64,000 nt of DNA from Thermoplasmata archaeon (GCA_003552585.1 PUNK01000010.1:50471-114470), one strand, 5' to 3'; numbered from the stretch's first letter, positions 52,912 to 61,661 are shown. Notes: generated by a model not told the origin, from the letters alone. Made by a program: numbers and translations.

Positions 52912-54624
52912 TCAAATTTTTATCCTCAATCTTCTCTTTATGACCATAGCACCCACGGTCATCCCGGCATATGACATGGTTACCACGAACCATACGTTGG
53001 GTGATAAAGCCCTTTCCACTGCGGAGAGATCAACATCCAGTTCCGTAGCATAAGGAACGGTGATGTACTTCTCATTATCCCCATAAATTATCAAGAGCTC
53101 GTCACCCGGTTCGCAAAAATCAGGTCTTTGAAGATTTATGCTGAAAGGCCCTTCCGAAACGTTTTTTTCCAACGTACTTCCGGTCCTTAGATTTTCGATC
53201 ACTATGTCATAAGAAGAGGACGAATATCCAGTAAGCTTTAAATCACCACTGGCCAGCACTTTCTCGTATATGTAATTCTGTAAGGTTCCATCCAGTGTTA
53301 AATAAGCTTCTACCTCGTAATGTCCAGCGCCTAAAGAAAACTCGATAATCTCTTCTTTTTCCAAAATCTCCTCTGAATATACCATATCCAAACCTTGGTA
53401 AATGTCCACCTCGACTACCGCATTTTGAAGCAGATGATTTACTTCCATGTTGAGGGTTCCGTTATCTTCTTCGACATCTACATAAAAAGAGCCATCTCCA
53501 AAAGATGGTGGTGGATTTTCCAACACATCCAACCACTCACCCCAACCGGTTTCTTTGATCTGAAGGGGATCGTATCCATATGTGGTTCCGTCTCGAGTGA
53601 GGTGGATCAAGGGGCCATAAGAGTTCTCTGCGGTGCTCGAGTGCTTGACCACCGATCTGTTCAAGCCTTCCCTAAGTTCTGTACCTCTCCTTCTTAGGCG
53701 ACCAGTGTTAACATGACTATCGACCTTCATAGTAAAATGATAAAGATCCCTCGGATAGGGCGGTGGAGAGAATCTTTGGGTATCCGATTTTGCAGCGGTC
53801 AGTTCTTGGTAAAAGTGGGGAACGGACATTTTCAATTCCGAGGTATACAGAGAAAGGGATTCGATAGGAAGTTCGTCGGTCCGTACAGCGGTCATACCCG
53901 AAGGCAGTTGAAAGTTGTACTTTACCCAATCATGATATTCCTCTACGATAGTACTTGCTAGATTTTCAGGGGGAATGGAAGGTTCTTGATAGAGAGCTTT
54001 TGTGATCCTATCGTAAGGCCATCCGGCTAAAGGTACTTCCTGTGGAGCCGCTACGATGTAATCCGCGTTGTCTTTAAGCTCAAGATACACTTCAAAAAGA
54101 CCCATCGTGCAGGAGTCGAAACCTATGATGTCGAACCTGTGTCCGTCCAGAGCATATTCCATCTCTTGGATGGTGAGTTTATCAAAGCCTTCTAATGGCA
54201 TTCCTTTCCAGGTGCTCCCATGTCCCCAGAGATCCAATAGAGTGTATTCAGAGGGATATTCAGAGAGGGACCAGGAAGCAAAATCCCTAAGCGTGTACGG
54301 GCTGCTCATATCGACTTCGTCATCCCACGTGTTGTTCACAAGTGATAGCGACATATTATGGAGTATACCATCTGCAACCCTGATCAGCCTACTATCGCCC
54401 TCTTCCTTCTGATCGGCCAGTACGATTATCTCCACCTGTGGACCCGGGTCTACTTCCATAAGTTCTTCGAGGTCTCGGTCAACCTGATCGCTGATATCAT
54501 CCGGTTCGCCACCTCCGCCCATGTATATCATCACTGTCCATCGTCGATCCTCTTCGGATACGTTAGTAGGAGGTACAAGGGAGAGCAAAAGCAGTATGAC
54601 CGCCACCAGGATGAGTCTTCGCAT
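52912..54624 (-). CDS. secreted clostripain-family (C11) cysteine protease
   Basis: A 570-aa exported peptidase. A signal peptide covers residues 1-20 (RRLILVAVILLLLSLVPP). The C11 domain has WTVMIYMGGGG at the start, the catalytic His135 in LLDLWGHGSTWKG and Cys172 in IIGFDSCTMGLFEVY, then YIVAAPQEVPLAGWPYD. About residues 380-520 are beta-rich, and one membrane helix near the C-terminus (about 541-560) followed by RRLRIKI anchors it to the cell surface. It probably cleaves after basic residues outside the cell, together with the giant subtilase. Confidence 0.92.
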   Translation of the reverse strand: MRRLILVAVILLLLSLVPPTNVSEEDRRWTVMIYMGGGGEPDDISDQVDRDLEELMEVDPGPQVEIIVLADQKEEGDSRLIRVADGILHNMSLSLVNNTWDDEVDMSSPYTLRDFASWSLSEYPSEYTLLDLWGHGSTWKGMPLEGFDKLTIQEMEYALDGHRFDIIGFDSCTMGLFEVYLELKDNADYIVAAPQEVPLAGWPYDRITKALYQEPSIPPENLASTIVEEYHDWVKYNFQLPSGMTAVRTDELPIESLSLYTSELKMSVPHFYQELTAAKSDTQRFSPPPYPRDLYHFTMKVDSHVNTGRLRRRGTELREGLNRSVVKHSSTAENSYGPLIHLTRDGTTYGYDPLQIKETGWGEWLDVLENPPPSFGDGSFYVDVEEDNGTLNMEVNHLLQNAVVEVDIYQGLDMVYSEEILEKEEIIEFSLGAGHYEVEAYLTLDGTLQNYIYEKVLASGDLKLTGYSSSSYDIVIENLRTGSTLEKNVSEGPFSINLQRPDFCEPGDELLIIYGDNEKYITVPYATELDVDLSAVERALSPNVWFVVTMSYAGMTVGAMVIKRRLRIKI

Positions 54625-54654
54625 CGTTTCTAATCACTCACCGCAAGACTATAT

Positions 54655-55713
54655 TTATTTTGTGCATTCCTTTATCTCGATGCCCCTTGACATTAAACCA
54701 TCGATGAAGCGGTCGTAGAGCTCCGGTTTTCGACCGACAAGTTCAGGAGGGACCACACCTGGCTCAAATCTTCCTTCCAAGACGTACCTCGCTATCAAGG
54801 CAGTTGTGAAACCGGTTGTCCTTGCCATAGAAGATAACCCGTCTTTAGCGGTATCCCAAAGTGTATACTCCATCTTTTCACCTGTCGTTCCGATAGCTTC
54901 GACTTTAAGTAAAGAAAAATCTTTGCCTGGAATATGCATGAGTGGAAGGAGCACTTCTAAAGTGCTTTGTAAATGCTCTTCATCGAAAAATCCAAGGTCT
55001 CTAAGAACCTTCATTTTATCGAGGTGCCCAGGCCATCGAAGTGTGGTCTCTTCTAACCTATCTACTTCTATTGTTTTTAGCAGTGTTCTGAGTCCATCGC
55101 TGTAGAACTCCTCTAACTCTAGACCACATATGTTGACTTTGTTTATTTCTTCAAGAGGGTCTAGTTCTACGATTTGTCCATTATGGACCTGCCTGGCCGG
55201 TCTCGTATACTCCTCTATGAGATCAACTGGGGACCAGGTTGACGTGTAGTAAAGAGGAGGTTCCGGGTTCTCGGGAAGGCCACATATGCGGATAAAGCAC
55301 TCCTCCATATCCATCAACTCAGATAAACGTCCAACAAACACATTGCTGATCCCCGGTCCAAATCCCGCGTCTACAACAAGGCTAACACCCTTCTTTCGAG
55401 CACCATTGTCCAGAGAAAAGGGATCCTCCGGCATGAAAGAAACATCGACTGCATCTACACCCGCCTCTACAGACTGTTCTAAAAGTTCGTACCCGAACTT
55501 GCCAGGAACAGAACTTATAACAAGGTCAAAATCACTGATGAACTCACGGACCTTATCTTTCTGGGAGACATCGATCAGATGTGTATCCCCATGACCCTCT
55601 AAATATGAGAGTTTGACTTCGTCGACATCTGCTATGTGCATCTCAACTTCTTCAGCTAGATCTTTAACTATTGCCTTGCCTACATTTCCAGCTCCAAATA
55701 AAATGACCTTCAT
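54655..55713 (-). CDS. saccharopine dehydrogenase-like oxidoreductase
   Basis: A 352-aa protein with an N-terminal Rossmann fold (VILFGAGNVGKAIVKDLAE) of the saccharopine dehydrogenase family, the typical SVPGKFGYELLEQSVEAGVD and VVDAGFGPGISNVFVGRL blocks and TTGFTTALIARYVLEG near the end. Saccharopine is not certain as substrate, since related archaeal proteins act on other amino-acid adducts such as carboxynorspermidine or lysine derivatives. The V4R regulator gene ends exactly before its ATG (1-base step), so they are co-transcribed. Confidence 0.85.
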   Translation of the reverse strand: MKVILFGAGNVGKAIVKDLAEEVEMHIADVDEVKLSYLEGHGDTHLIDVSQKDKVREFISDFDLVISSVPGKFGYELLEQSVEAGVDAVDVSFMPEDPFSLDNGARKKGVSLVVDAGFGPGISNVFVGRLSELMDMEECFIRICGLPENPEPPLYYTSTWSPVDLIEEYTRPARQVHNGQIVELDPLEEINKVNICGLELEEFYSDGLRTLLKTIEVDRLEETTLRWPGHLDKMKVLRDLGFFDEEHLQSTLEVLLPLMHIPGKDFSLLKVEAIGTTGEKMEYTLWDTAKDGLSSMARTTGFTTALIARYVLEGRFEPGVVPPELVGRKPELYDRFIDGLMSRGIEIKECTK

Positions 55714-56460
55714 TTATTTCACCTTCTTTATCTTGAAGAGACAGTGCTCGTGTCCCGTTCCATAACATTCTTGCTCTTGAACACTGTATTCAACCCCCAA
55801 TTTTGATTTCAGCACACCTTCCAAAAGTCCTTCATCGAGAGAGCACAAACTTTGTCCAGTCTCGACCGTTTTACTGCAGTCGAAGCAGTCTAGAACCTTA
55901 ACTCCATCGTATCCTTTCCATTCGATCCTTCCAAGACCGTTCTTTTCCCAGAAATCGGATAGCTGTGCCATAACCTCATCATAAGAGGACGCATCCATAT
56001 CCTCTGCCAGCACTCTTCCCACATCCCTACCGATCTCTTTAAGTGCTGGATGTATATCTAGGCCAAAGGATTGTAGGCCGTAACGAATCAGATGAAAGAG
56101 ATTTTTTAAGAAAAGGTATTCGTCTCCGGATGAATTCTTTAAATTTTGAAGCATTTTGAGGTACTCCTCCTTGAAAGGAGATTCTGGTTGACCTAAAAGT
56201 TTTGAACTCAGTACGAATATCTTCTTCCGTTTGTCAGCTGGATGTTTTCTCTCCTTCAAAATGCCCATGTCCTTCAGATCTGATAGATGGACTGAAATCG
56301 TAGATTTTGCCAAACCGAGCTCTGCCTGAAGCTCTGATGAGGTCATCTCTTTCTCGTTCAACAGCTCTATTATTGCATTTTTTGTAGGCGCTTCCAGTAT
56401 CACAGTCCCTTTCGGAGTTGAATATATCTTGATATCATCTGACATGTCTGCGACCTGCAT
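55714..56460 (-). CDS. HTH regulator with V4R sensor domain
   Basis: A 248-aa regulator with an ArsR-type wHTH in residues 20-80 (MTSSELQAELGLAKSTISVH, LKDMGILKERKHPADKRKKI) and a C-terminal V4R domain (about 110-245), a small-molecule-binding fold shared with vinyl-reductase-type proteins. The V4R cysteines are present in KVLDCFDCSKT, SLCSLDEG and ECYGTGHEHCLFKI and could hold zinc or a cluster. It is divergent from cooS over a promoter with the 12-bp palindrome ACGAACGTTCGT, so it is the likely cooS regulator. The saccharopine-dehydrogenase-like gene is directly downstream. A second ATG is at 56445. Confidence 0.88.
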   Translation of the reverse strand: MQVADMSDDIKIYSTPKGTVILEAPTKNAIIELLNEKEMTSSELQAELGLAKSTISVHLSDLKDMGILKERKHPADKRKKIFVLSSKLLGQPESPFKEEYLKMLQNLKNSSGDEYLFLKNLFHLIRYGLQSFGLDIHPALKEIGRDVGRVLAEDMDASSYDEVMAQLSDFWEKNGLGRIEWKGYDGVKVLDCFDCSKTVETGQSLCSLDEGLLEGVLKSKLGVEYSVQEQECYGTGHEHCLFKIKKVK

Positions 56461-56474
56461 GTTTATTGTTCATA

Positions 56475-56534
56475 GAAGGATAAATAATTTGTCCTTGTAC
56501 GAACGTTCGTTATTACCCGAAACATTTTTAAAGT
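56475..56534. promoter_or_regulatory. divergent promoter between the V4R regulator and cooS with palindromic operator
   Basis: The perfect 12-bp palindrome ACGAACGTTCGT lies at 56499-56510. TATA-like elements flank it: AATTATTTATCC for the regulator (about 56478-56489, minus strand) and TTTTTAAAG for cooS (56525-56533). Because the palindrome lies upstream of both TATA boxes, it suits an activator or a shared switch, most simply the V4R protein itself. Confidence 0.6.
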
Positions 56535-56566
56535 TAGTAAATGTTGAAGATTAAACAGGTGTTAAT

Positions 56567-58444
56567 ATGGATAAAAGAAGTGCACATAGGTCTGTAGAAG
56601 AGATGTATTCAAAGGTGAAAGAGAGAGGGTTGACTAACGTTCACGACAGGTTCGATGCAATGGAAAAGATCAGATGCAATTTCTGTGCCAAGGGAGTAAG
56701 GTGTAACATATGCAGCCAGGGTCCATGCCGAATAATACCCGGCAAAGTGGACCGAGGCGTCTGTGGGATAGACGTGGACGGGATGGTGATGAGGAACCTG
56801 CTGAGGATAAATACCATGGGTACTACCGCTTACACTTATCATGCCAATACAGCTGCAAAGACACTAAAAGCAACGGCCCAGGGAAAAACGATTTTTGAAA
56901 TAAACGATATAGAGAAGTTAAAAAGAGTGTCTGAGAAACTCGGTTTAGATGCAAACAAAAGTAAGGAAGAGCTGGCCGAGGATTTAGCAGACTTCTTGAT
57001 AGAGGAGATCAACCGTGACAGTGACGAACCTTCTAAGGTACTCATGGCATTTGCACCCAATAGTAGGAAAGAGAAGTGGGAAGAGCTGGGAATTCTGCCG
57101 GGAGGTCCTCTCCACGAGACCATGGATGTCAACACAAGCGTCATGACCAACGTGGACAGCGATTACGTGAGCATGGGATTGAAAACACTTAGGATGGGAT
57201 TGGCCACTGCATACGGATCACTTACCTTGTTAGAAGAGATACAGGATATACTCTTCGGTACAGCCGAGCCCCACGAAGCTGAAGTGGATATGGGCGTCAT
57301 CGATCCGGAATATGTGAATATACTGCCCAATGGACACGAGCCCTTCATGGGCGCTGCCTTGATCATGCTGGCTAGACAAGACAAAGTACAGGAGATGGCC
57401 AGAGAAAAGGGTGCAAAAGGGATCCGGATAATCGGTTCCATCGAGACCGGGCAGGAGCTGATGCAGAGGTTCAAATGCGATGATGTTTTCATAGGATTGA
57501 CGGGAAATTGGCTGAACGAGGAGTATGTACTCGCTACCGGCGCAGTTGATGCTTTCGTGGCAGATATGAACTGTACCGTACCTACCGCGGGGATATATGC
57601 TGAGAAGTACAACTCCACCATCATACCTGTAACGAAATTAGTAAACATACCTGGAGTTGAACATGACATAAATTACGATCCAGTGAAGGTGGATGAGCAG
57701 GCCATGCAGATCATCGAAAAGGCCCTCGACAACTTCGAGAGCAGGAAGGGGAAGCCCACGAACGTACCCGATTACAAACGTAAGATAATGACAGGTTTTT
57801 CACCTGAGGCAGTTTTGAATGCACTGGGCGGTTCTTTAGATCCACTCTTAGATGCCATCAAGGAGGGAAGCATCAAAGGCATAGTGGCATTGGTCAGCTG
57901 TACCACTTTGAAGAACGGAGCCCAGGATGAAACTACGATCAGAGTAGCGGAGGAGTTGATTAAGAGAGATATCCTCGTGCTGAGTGCCGGCTGCGGGAAT
58001 GCTGCGCTTCAGGTTGGGGGACTGACATCATTGGATGCCCAGGATAAGGCTGGAGATGGGTTAAGAGCCGTTTGCAGATCACTGGGTATACCGCCAGTGT
58101 TGAGCTTCGGCACCTGCACGGATACCGGCAGGTTGATCAATCTGGTGACCACTGTGGCAGATGCCCTAGGAGTGGACCCGACCATGTTGCCAGTGGCTGT
58201 TACCGCTCCTGAATACATGGAACAGAAAGCCACCATCGCAGCGGTTGCAGCGGTCGCTTACGGTCTTTATACCCACGTATCTCCAACACCTCCTGTTACA
58301 GGGAGCGAGAACGTGGTCAAACTGCTCACTGAAGACCTGGGAGGTTTGACCGGAGGTAAATTGGCAGTCGGTGATGACCCGGTCCAGATAGCAGAAGGGA
58401 TAGAGAAACATATCAACCGGAAGAGAAAGGAACTGGGGATCTAG
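56567..58444 (+). CDS. cooS: anaerobic Ni-Fe carbon monoxide dehydrogenase catalytic subunit, non-canonical C-cluster
   Basis: CooS-type CODH, 625 aa, normally oxidising CO with a NiFe4S C-cluster. The N-terminal Cys set for clusters D and B is Cys37, 40, 46, 49, 54, 66 (CNFCAKGVRCNICSQGPC). C-cluster ligands by alignment with the Carboxydothermus enzyme: His257 (NGHEPF), Cys336 (ADMNCTV), Cys445 (LVSCTTL), Cys476 (SAGCGN) and Cys517 (FGTCTD) are present, and so are catalytic His92 and Lys554. The sixth ligand, in the usual G-x-C-C-T-G-N-E, is replaced: GSIETGQE has Glu293. No cooC, cooF or acetyl-CoA synthase gene is adjacent. Base composition is richer in GC than its neighbours. Confidence 0.9.
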   Translation: MDKRSAHRSVEEMYSKVKERGLTNVHDRFDAMEKIRCNFCAKGVRCNICSQGPCRIIPGKVDRGVCGIDVDGMVMRNLLRINTMGTTAYTYHANTAAKTLKATAQGKTIFEINDIEKLKRVSEKLGLDANKSKEELAEDLADFLIEEINRDSDEPSKVLMAFAPNSRKEKWEELGILPGGPLHETMDVNTSVMTNVDSDYVSMGLKTLRMGLATAYGSLTLLEEIQDILFGTAEPHEAEVDMGVIDPEYVNILPNGHEPFMGAALIMLARQDKVQEMAREKGAKGIRIIGSIETGQELMQRFKCDDVFIGLTGNWLNEEYVLATGAVDAFVADMNCTVPTAGIYAEKYNSTIIPVTKLVNIPGVEHDINYDPVKVDEQAMQIIEKALDNFESRKGKPTNVPDYKRKIMTGFSPEAVLNALGGSLDPLLDAIKEGSIKGIVALVSCTTLKNGAQDETTIRVAEELIKRDILVLSAGCGNAALQVGGLTSLDAQDKAGDGLRAVCRSLGIPPVLSFGTCTDTGRLINLVTTVADALGVDPTMLPVAVTAPEYMEQKATIAAVAAVAYGLYTHVSPTPPVTGSENVVKLLTEDLGGLTGGKLAVGDDPVQIAEGIEKHINRKRKELGI

Positions 58445-58451
58445 TTCCACT

Positions 58452-58546
58452 CTCACATACCCGGGACGATCTTGGAAAATACTGTAAAACCCGGTTGTGA
58501 GGAGTGCATTGGAGAGGGATTTGGATTGAACAAGTTATCCCTTTTT
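58452..58546 (+). terminator. hairpin and terminator-like structure after cooS
   Basis: CTCACA-T-ACC-C-GGG (58452-58465) pairs with CCCGGTTGTGAG (58490-58501) apart from two single-base bulges, around a 24-base loop. A second element follows: GGAGAGGGAT (58511-58520) pairs with ATCCCTTTTT (58537-58546) over 10 positions (three G-U), ending in a run of five T. Together they look like an end-of-transcript structure for cooS. A small structured RNA is an alternative reading. Confidence 0.45.
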
Positions 58547-58805
58547 GGAAAGATGGAAACTTCAACGGAAGATATTTAATGGAAAAGTTTGGTTGAAGTA
58601 ATCATTAAAGAGACGATGCCACATGTGTATTTACTGCGTATTCAGGGTTTTGACCTTTTCCGCTTTCCTCTACTTCATCAAAGTGAAAGGTAGATCCTTT
58701 CTTAGTTTTATTTCTGGAAATAGGTTTGATCTGTAGTGTATAGTATTCTCAGGTAGAGAACACCCAGGCTCTGCCGTGTGGGAGGATGTCACGTTGTTTC
58801 CCTGA
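58547..58805. other. intergenic stretch between cooS and kynU with no gene seen
   Basis: The whole gap between cooS and kynU is 361 bases. Beyond the hairpins above I see only short open frames without a ribosome-binding site. No tRNA, repeat or convincing promoter is visible. Confidence 0.5.
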
Positions 58806-60041
58806 TCATTTATCGATCAAATCCCTTATGCACATTACCGTAAGCCATGCCTCTCGGTAGGTGTTGTACAAAGGTGAGAAAGCCAAACGTATAACATTGG
58901 GAGGCCTATAGTCGGTGATAAAACCTTTTTCTCTCATCAGACTGCTGATGGCATCAGCACTCTCGTGTTTTATCGCCACATGACTGCTCCTGTCTTCCGC
59001 CCTTTCAGGTGAAAGGATCTCAACATCATCAAGCAGTTCACTCACCAGCCCAATAAAGTACTCGTTGATTTTCCTCGATTTTTTACGAATGTTTTCTAAT
59101 CCCGCTTCCTCGATGATCTCCAGTGAACCGAGTAATGGTGCACTGCCCAACACCGAGGACGAAGATATCTGCCATCCGCCGGCACTTTTATCGTGGACGA
59201 AATCAAGGGAAAGCTCGAACTGCCTCTCCTTCTCATAGCCAAACCAACCCTTAAGTTTGGGTTCCTTTTCAAAATGCCTCTCGTGTAGATACAGAAAGGC
59301 TGTGCTTCCTGGTCCTCCGTTAAGGTACTTGTAACCGCACCACATCGCATAGTCCACGTCCCATCCGTGGAGCTCATGGGGTATGACACCAGCAGAATGA
59401 CTGCAGTCGAAACCGATGATGATGTCCCTTTTGTGCGCCTCCTCTGTGAGGTACTTCATGTCCAGCAGTTGTCCGCTGCGGTATAGCACCGACGGTAGAT
59501 GTACCAGCACCACGTCTTCCGTCATCATCTCGACGATCTTATCTTCATCCAGCAGATAACCGTCAGAACTAGGTACCATCTTCAATTTCTCATCAGTATC
59601 GAATCCCTTCAATTCCAGAAGACCTTCAAGAGCGTACTTGTCCGAGGGAAAATTAAGTTCGTCAGCCAGTATCTTGTCTCTCCCTTTGTGTGGTCGGTAC
59701 AAAGTTGAAACCAGTGCATGGATGTTAACCGTTGTTGTACCTGTCGATACCACCTCCTCTGGCTTTGCCCCCACCATATCCGATATCATCTCACCCAAAA
59801 TCTCAGCCATGAAGAACCAAGGAGTTTCTCCCTCGGTCCATCCGGTTATACCCAATTCTTTCCATTCATCAATGACCTTCAAAACCGAACTTTCAGCCCT
59901 TTTGGATAGCAAGCCAAGAGAATTGCCATTCAAATAAACTGTATCTTCAGGGATATAAAAATCATCTCTGAAATTTGACAAAGGGTCTTTCTCGTCCAAT
60001 TTTAAAGCATGTTCTTCAGACGTATCTATCCCTTTCTTCAT
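58806..60041 (-). CDS. kynU: kynureninase
   Basis: PLP enzyme cleaving kynurenine to anthranilate and alanine, about 411 aa. The family signature YLNGNSLGLLSKRAESSV, the WFFMAEILGEMISDMVGAKP block, ELNFPSDKYALEGLL and the PLP-lysine segment YAMWCGYKYLNGGPGSTAF are intact, as are the C-terminal RPPNVIRLAFSPLYNTY residues. I place the start at ATG 60041; the frame opens 10 codons earlier at TTG. No other kynurenine-pathway gene is next to it, so it may serve imported kynurenine, NAD synthesis or anthranilate supply. It is divergent from the regulator at 60211. Confidence 0.92.
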   Translation of the reverse strand: MKKGIDTSEEHALKLDEKDPLSNFRDDFYIPEDTVYLNGNSLGLLSKRAESSVLKVIDEWKELGITGWTEGETPWFFMAEILGEMISDMVGAKPEEVVSTGTTTVNIHALVSTLYRPHKGRDKILADELNFPSDKYALEGLLELKGFDTDEKLKMVPSSDGYLLDEDKIVEMMTEDVVLVHLPSVLYRSGQLLDMKYLTEEAHKRDIIIGFDCSHSAGVIPHELHGWDVDYAMWCGYKYLNGGPGSTAFLYLHERHFEKEPKLKGWFGYEKERQFELSLDFVHDKSAGGWQISSSSVLGSAPLLGSLEIIEEAGLENIRKKSRKINEYFIGLVSELLDDVEILSPERAEDRSSHVAIKHESADAISSLMREKGFITDYRPPNVIRLAFSPLYNTYREAWLTVMCIRDLIDK

Positions 60042-60210
60042 GATATAGCCAGAGGATATATCACTTATCAACTTTATCCTGTGATATTAAAATGGGATCA
60101 CTAAAGGTATGAAAATGCCTCTAACATATCTAGCCCTAATGATCGTTTTTATGAAGATTTAAACACATAGTAGTGAGTAAAATATATAAACCTCCTCTAC
60201 TCTTCAATAC

Positions 60211-60852
60211 ATGATGAGCGAAAGAATTGGCATCCCGTCTGAAGACACTCGCACGGATATACTTAAGTATCTACTCAGTAAAGACCTGACAGCGGTCGAA
60301 TTATCTAGAGAACTAGGTATAAATGAGAGCGCCGTTCGAAGACACCTAGATATACTGGAAAAGAAAGGACTGATCGAACACTACTTTGAGAAGGCCATCC
60401 GTGGCCGTCCCAAAAAATACTATAGAATAACGAAGGGGGGCGAAGGACTGTTTCCCAGCAGGAGCGATTTCCTTCTAGAATCAGTATTGGACGCGATGGT
60501 AGATACTTATGGAGAAAAATCCCTTGACAAGATCGAAGATTGTCTTATCGACCGGATCACATCCATGTTGTCTGATCTAGATGACAGTAACAAGTTCCAT
60601 AATAAGGTGGAGGCTATAGCTAGAATGTTTGACGATATGGGCTTCTATGCCTCACACGAATTTGATGATGGAGAGCATTATCTTCGTTATGAGAACTGTG
60701 CTTTTTCCGATCTATCTGAAAGATATGCTTCGTGGTTGTGTAACATACACTGCGAAGTGGTGAAGAATGCATTGGGTGATATCGAACTAGAACAGATCAG
60801 ATCCGCTGCCCAGGGTGACAAGATATGTATACAAAAAGTGGGTGAGAGATGA
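60211..60852 (+). CDS. DeoR/SufR-like winged-helix regulator with C-terminal Cys sensor
   Basis: A 213-aa regulator. The N-terminal wHTH (ILKYLLSKDLTAVELSRELG, NESAVRRHLDILEKKGLIEH, wing GRPKKYYRITKGGEGLFP) is followed by a helical domain and a Cys motif: Cys163 (ENCAFSDL), Cys177, Cys181 (LCNIHCEVV) and Cys206 (DKICIQKV), comparable to Fe-S or heme-sensing SufR-type regulators. A TATA box AATATATAAACC lies about 28 bases upstream and fits a leaderless start. Its stop overlaps the ATG of the ferredoxin-domain gene, so it most likely controls that gene. Confidence 0.85.
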   Translation: MMSERIGIPSEDTRTDILKYLLSKDLTAVELSRELGINESAVRRHLDILEKKGLIEHYFEKAIRGRPKKYYRITKGGEGLFPSRSDFLLESVLDAMVDTYGEKSLDKIEDCLIDRITSMLSDLDDSNKFHNKVEAIARMFDDMGFYASHEFDDGEHYLRYENCAFSDLSERYASWLCNIHCEVVKNALGDIELEQIRSAAQGDKICIQKVGER

Positions 60853-61661
60853 TGAAGCGAGAGATAATCAAGATAGATGAAGAATTATGCAACGGATGTG
60901 GAGAATGCGTAAAGGGCTGTCCCGAAGGCGCACTTCAGGTGATCGACGGCAAAGCAAGACTGGTGAACGAAGCTTTCTGCGACGGTCTAGGTGCTTGTAT
61001 CGGGGACTGCCCTCTAGACGCCATAACCATCGAGGAGCGGGAGGCTGAGCCTTACGACGAAAAGGCGGTGGTGGAGCGCATGGTGGAGCAGGGAGAAAAC
61101 GTCCTCAAAGCACACCTGGAGCATCTCAAAGAGCACGGCCAAAACCAGTTGTTGAAGGAGGCACTTCAACATCTGGAGGAGCTCGAAGTGGAGTCACCAC
61201 TATCATCAGATGAACCCACCACCGCATGCGGTTGTCCGTCCTCGGAACCATCCCAGTGGGAGATGAAGTCCCAGGAGGGAGAGATAGGTAAGATCCCCTC
61301 TCAGTTGAGGCAGTGGCCCGTACAACTGCATCTCGTCCCCATCGAAGCTCCTTACTTCAAGGACGCCGAGCTGGTCATCGTAGCGGACTGCGTGCCCTTC
61401 GCATATCCGAACTTCCACACCGACTTTTTGAAAGGAAAAGGATTGATAATAGGCTGTCCGAAGCTGGACGATGCACAGAAGTACGTGGAGAAGCTCACCG
61501 AGATATTCAAAAGCAATGACATAAAAAACATCACCATCGCCCACATGGAGGTACCTTGCTGCTTCGGTCTGGTACAGATAGTGAAACGTGCGTTGGATGC
61601 TTCCGGTAAGGATATCCCTGTGAAAGATGTAACTGTGACCATCCGTGGAGAAACCAAGTGA
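60849..61661 (+). CDS. 4Fe-4S ferredoxin-domain protein
   Basis: A 270-aa protein of the ferredoxin-like type often found near Hcp, CODH and other anaerobic Fe-S enzymes. The first cluster motif is CNGCGECVKGCP (Cys14, 17, 20, 24); the second is CDGLGACIGDCP, which lacks one Cys as family members do. After a linker, a second domain contains Cys in VIVADCVPFAYPNFH, LIIGCPKLDDAQKY and VPCCFGLVQIVKRA, so it may bind a further cluster. It probably carries electrons. It is coupled to the regulator upstream. GC content is higher than its surroundings. Confidence 0.87.
   Translation: MMKREIIKIDEELCNGCGECVKGCPEGALQVIDGKARLVNEAFCDGLGACIGDCPLDAITIEEREAEPYDEKAVVERMVEQGENVLKAHLEHLKEHGQNQLLKEALQHLEELEVESPLSSDEPTTACGCPSSEPSQWEMKSQEGEIGKIPSQLRQWPVQLHLVPIEAPYFKDAELVIVADCVPFAYPNFHTDFLKGKGLIIGCPKLDDAQKYVEKLTEIFKSNDIKNITIAHMEVPCCFGLVQIVKRALDASGKDIPVKDVTVTIRGETK

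Noticed and set aside
58616..58693. 25-codon frame after cooS, the same length as the two microproteins
   Set aside because: No Shine-Dalgarno, no TATA at the right distance and no similarity to the microproteins.
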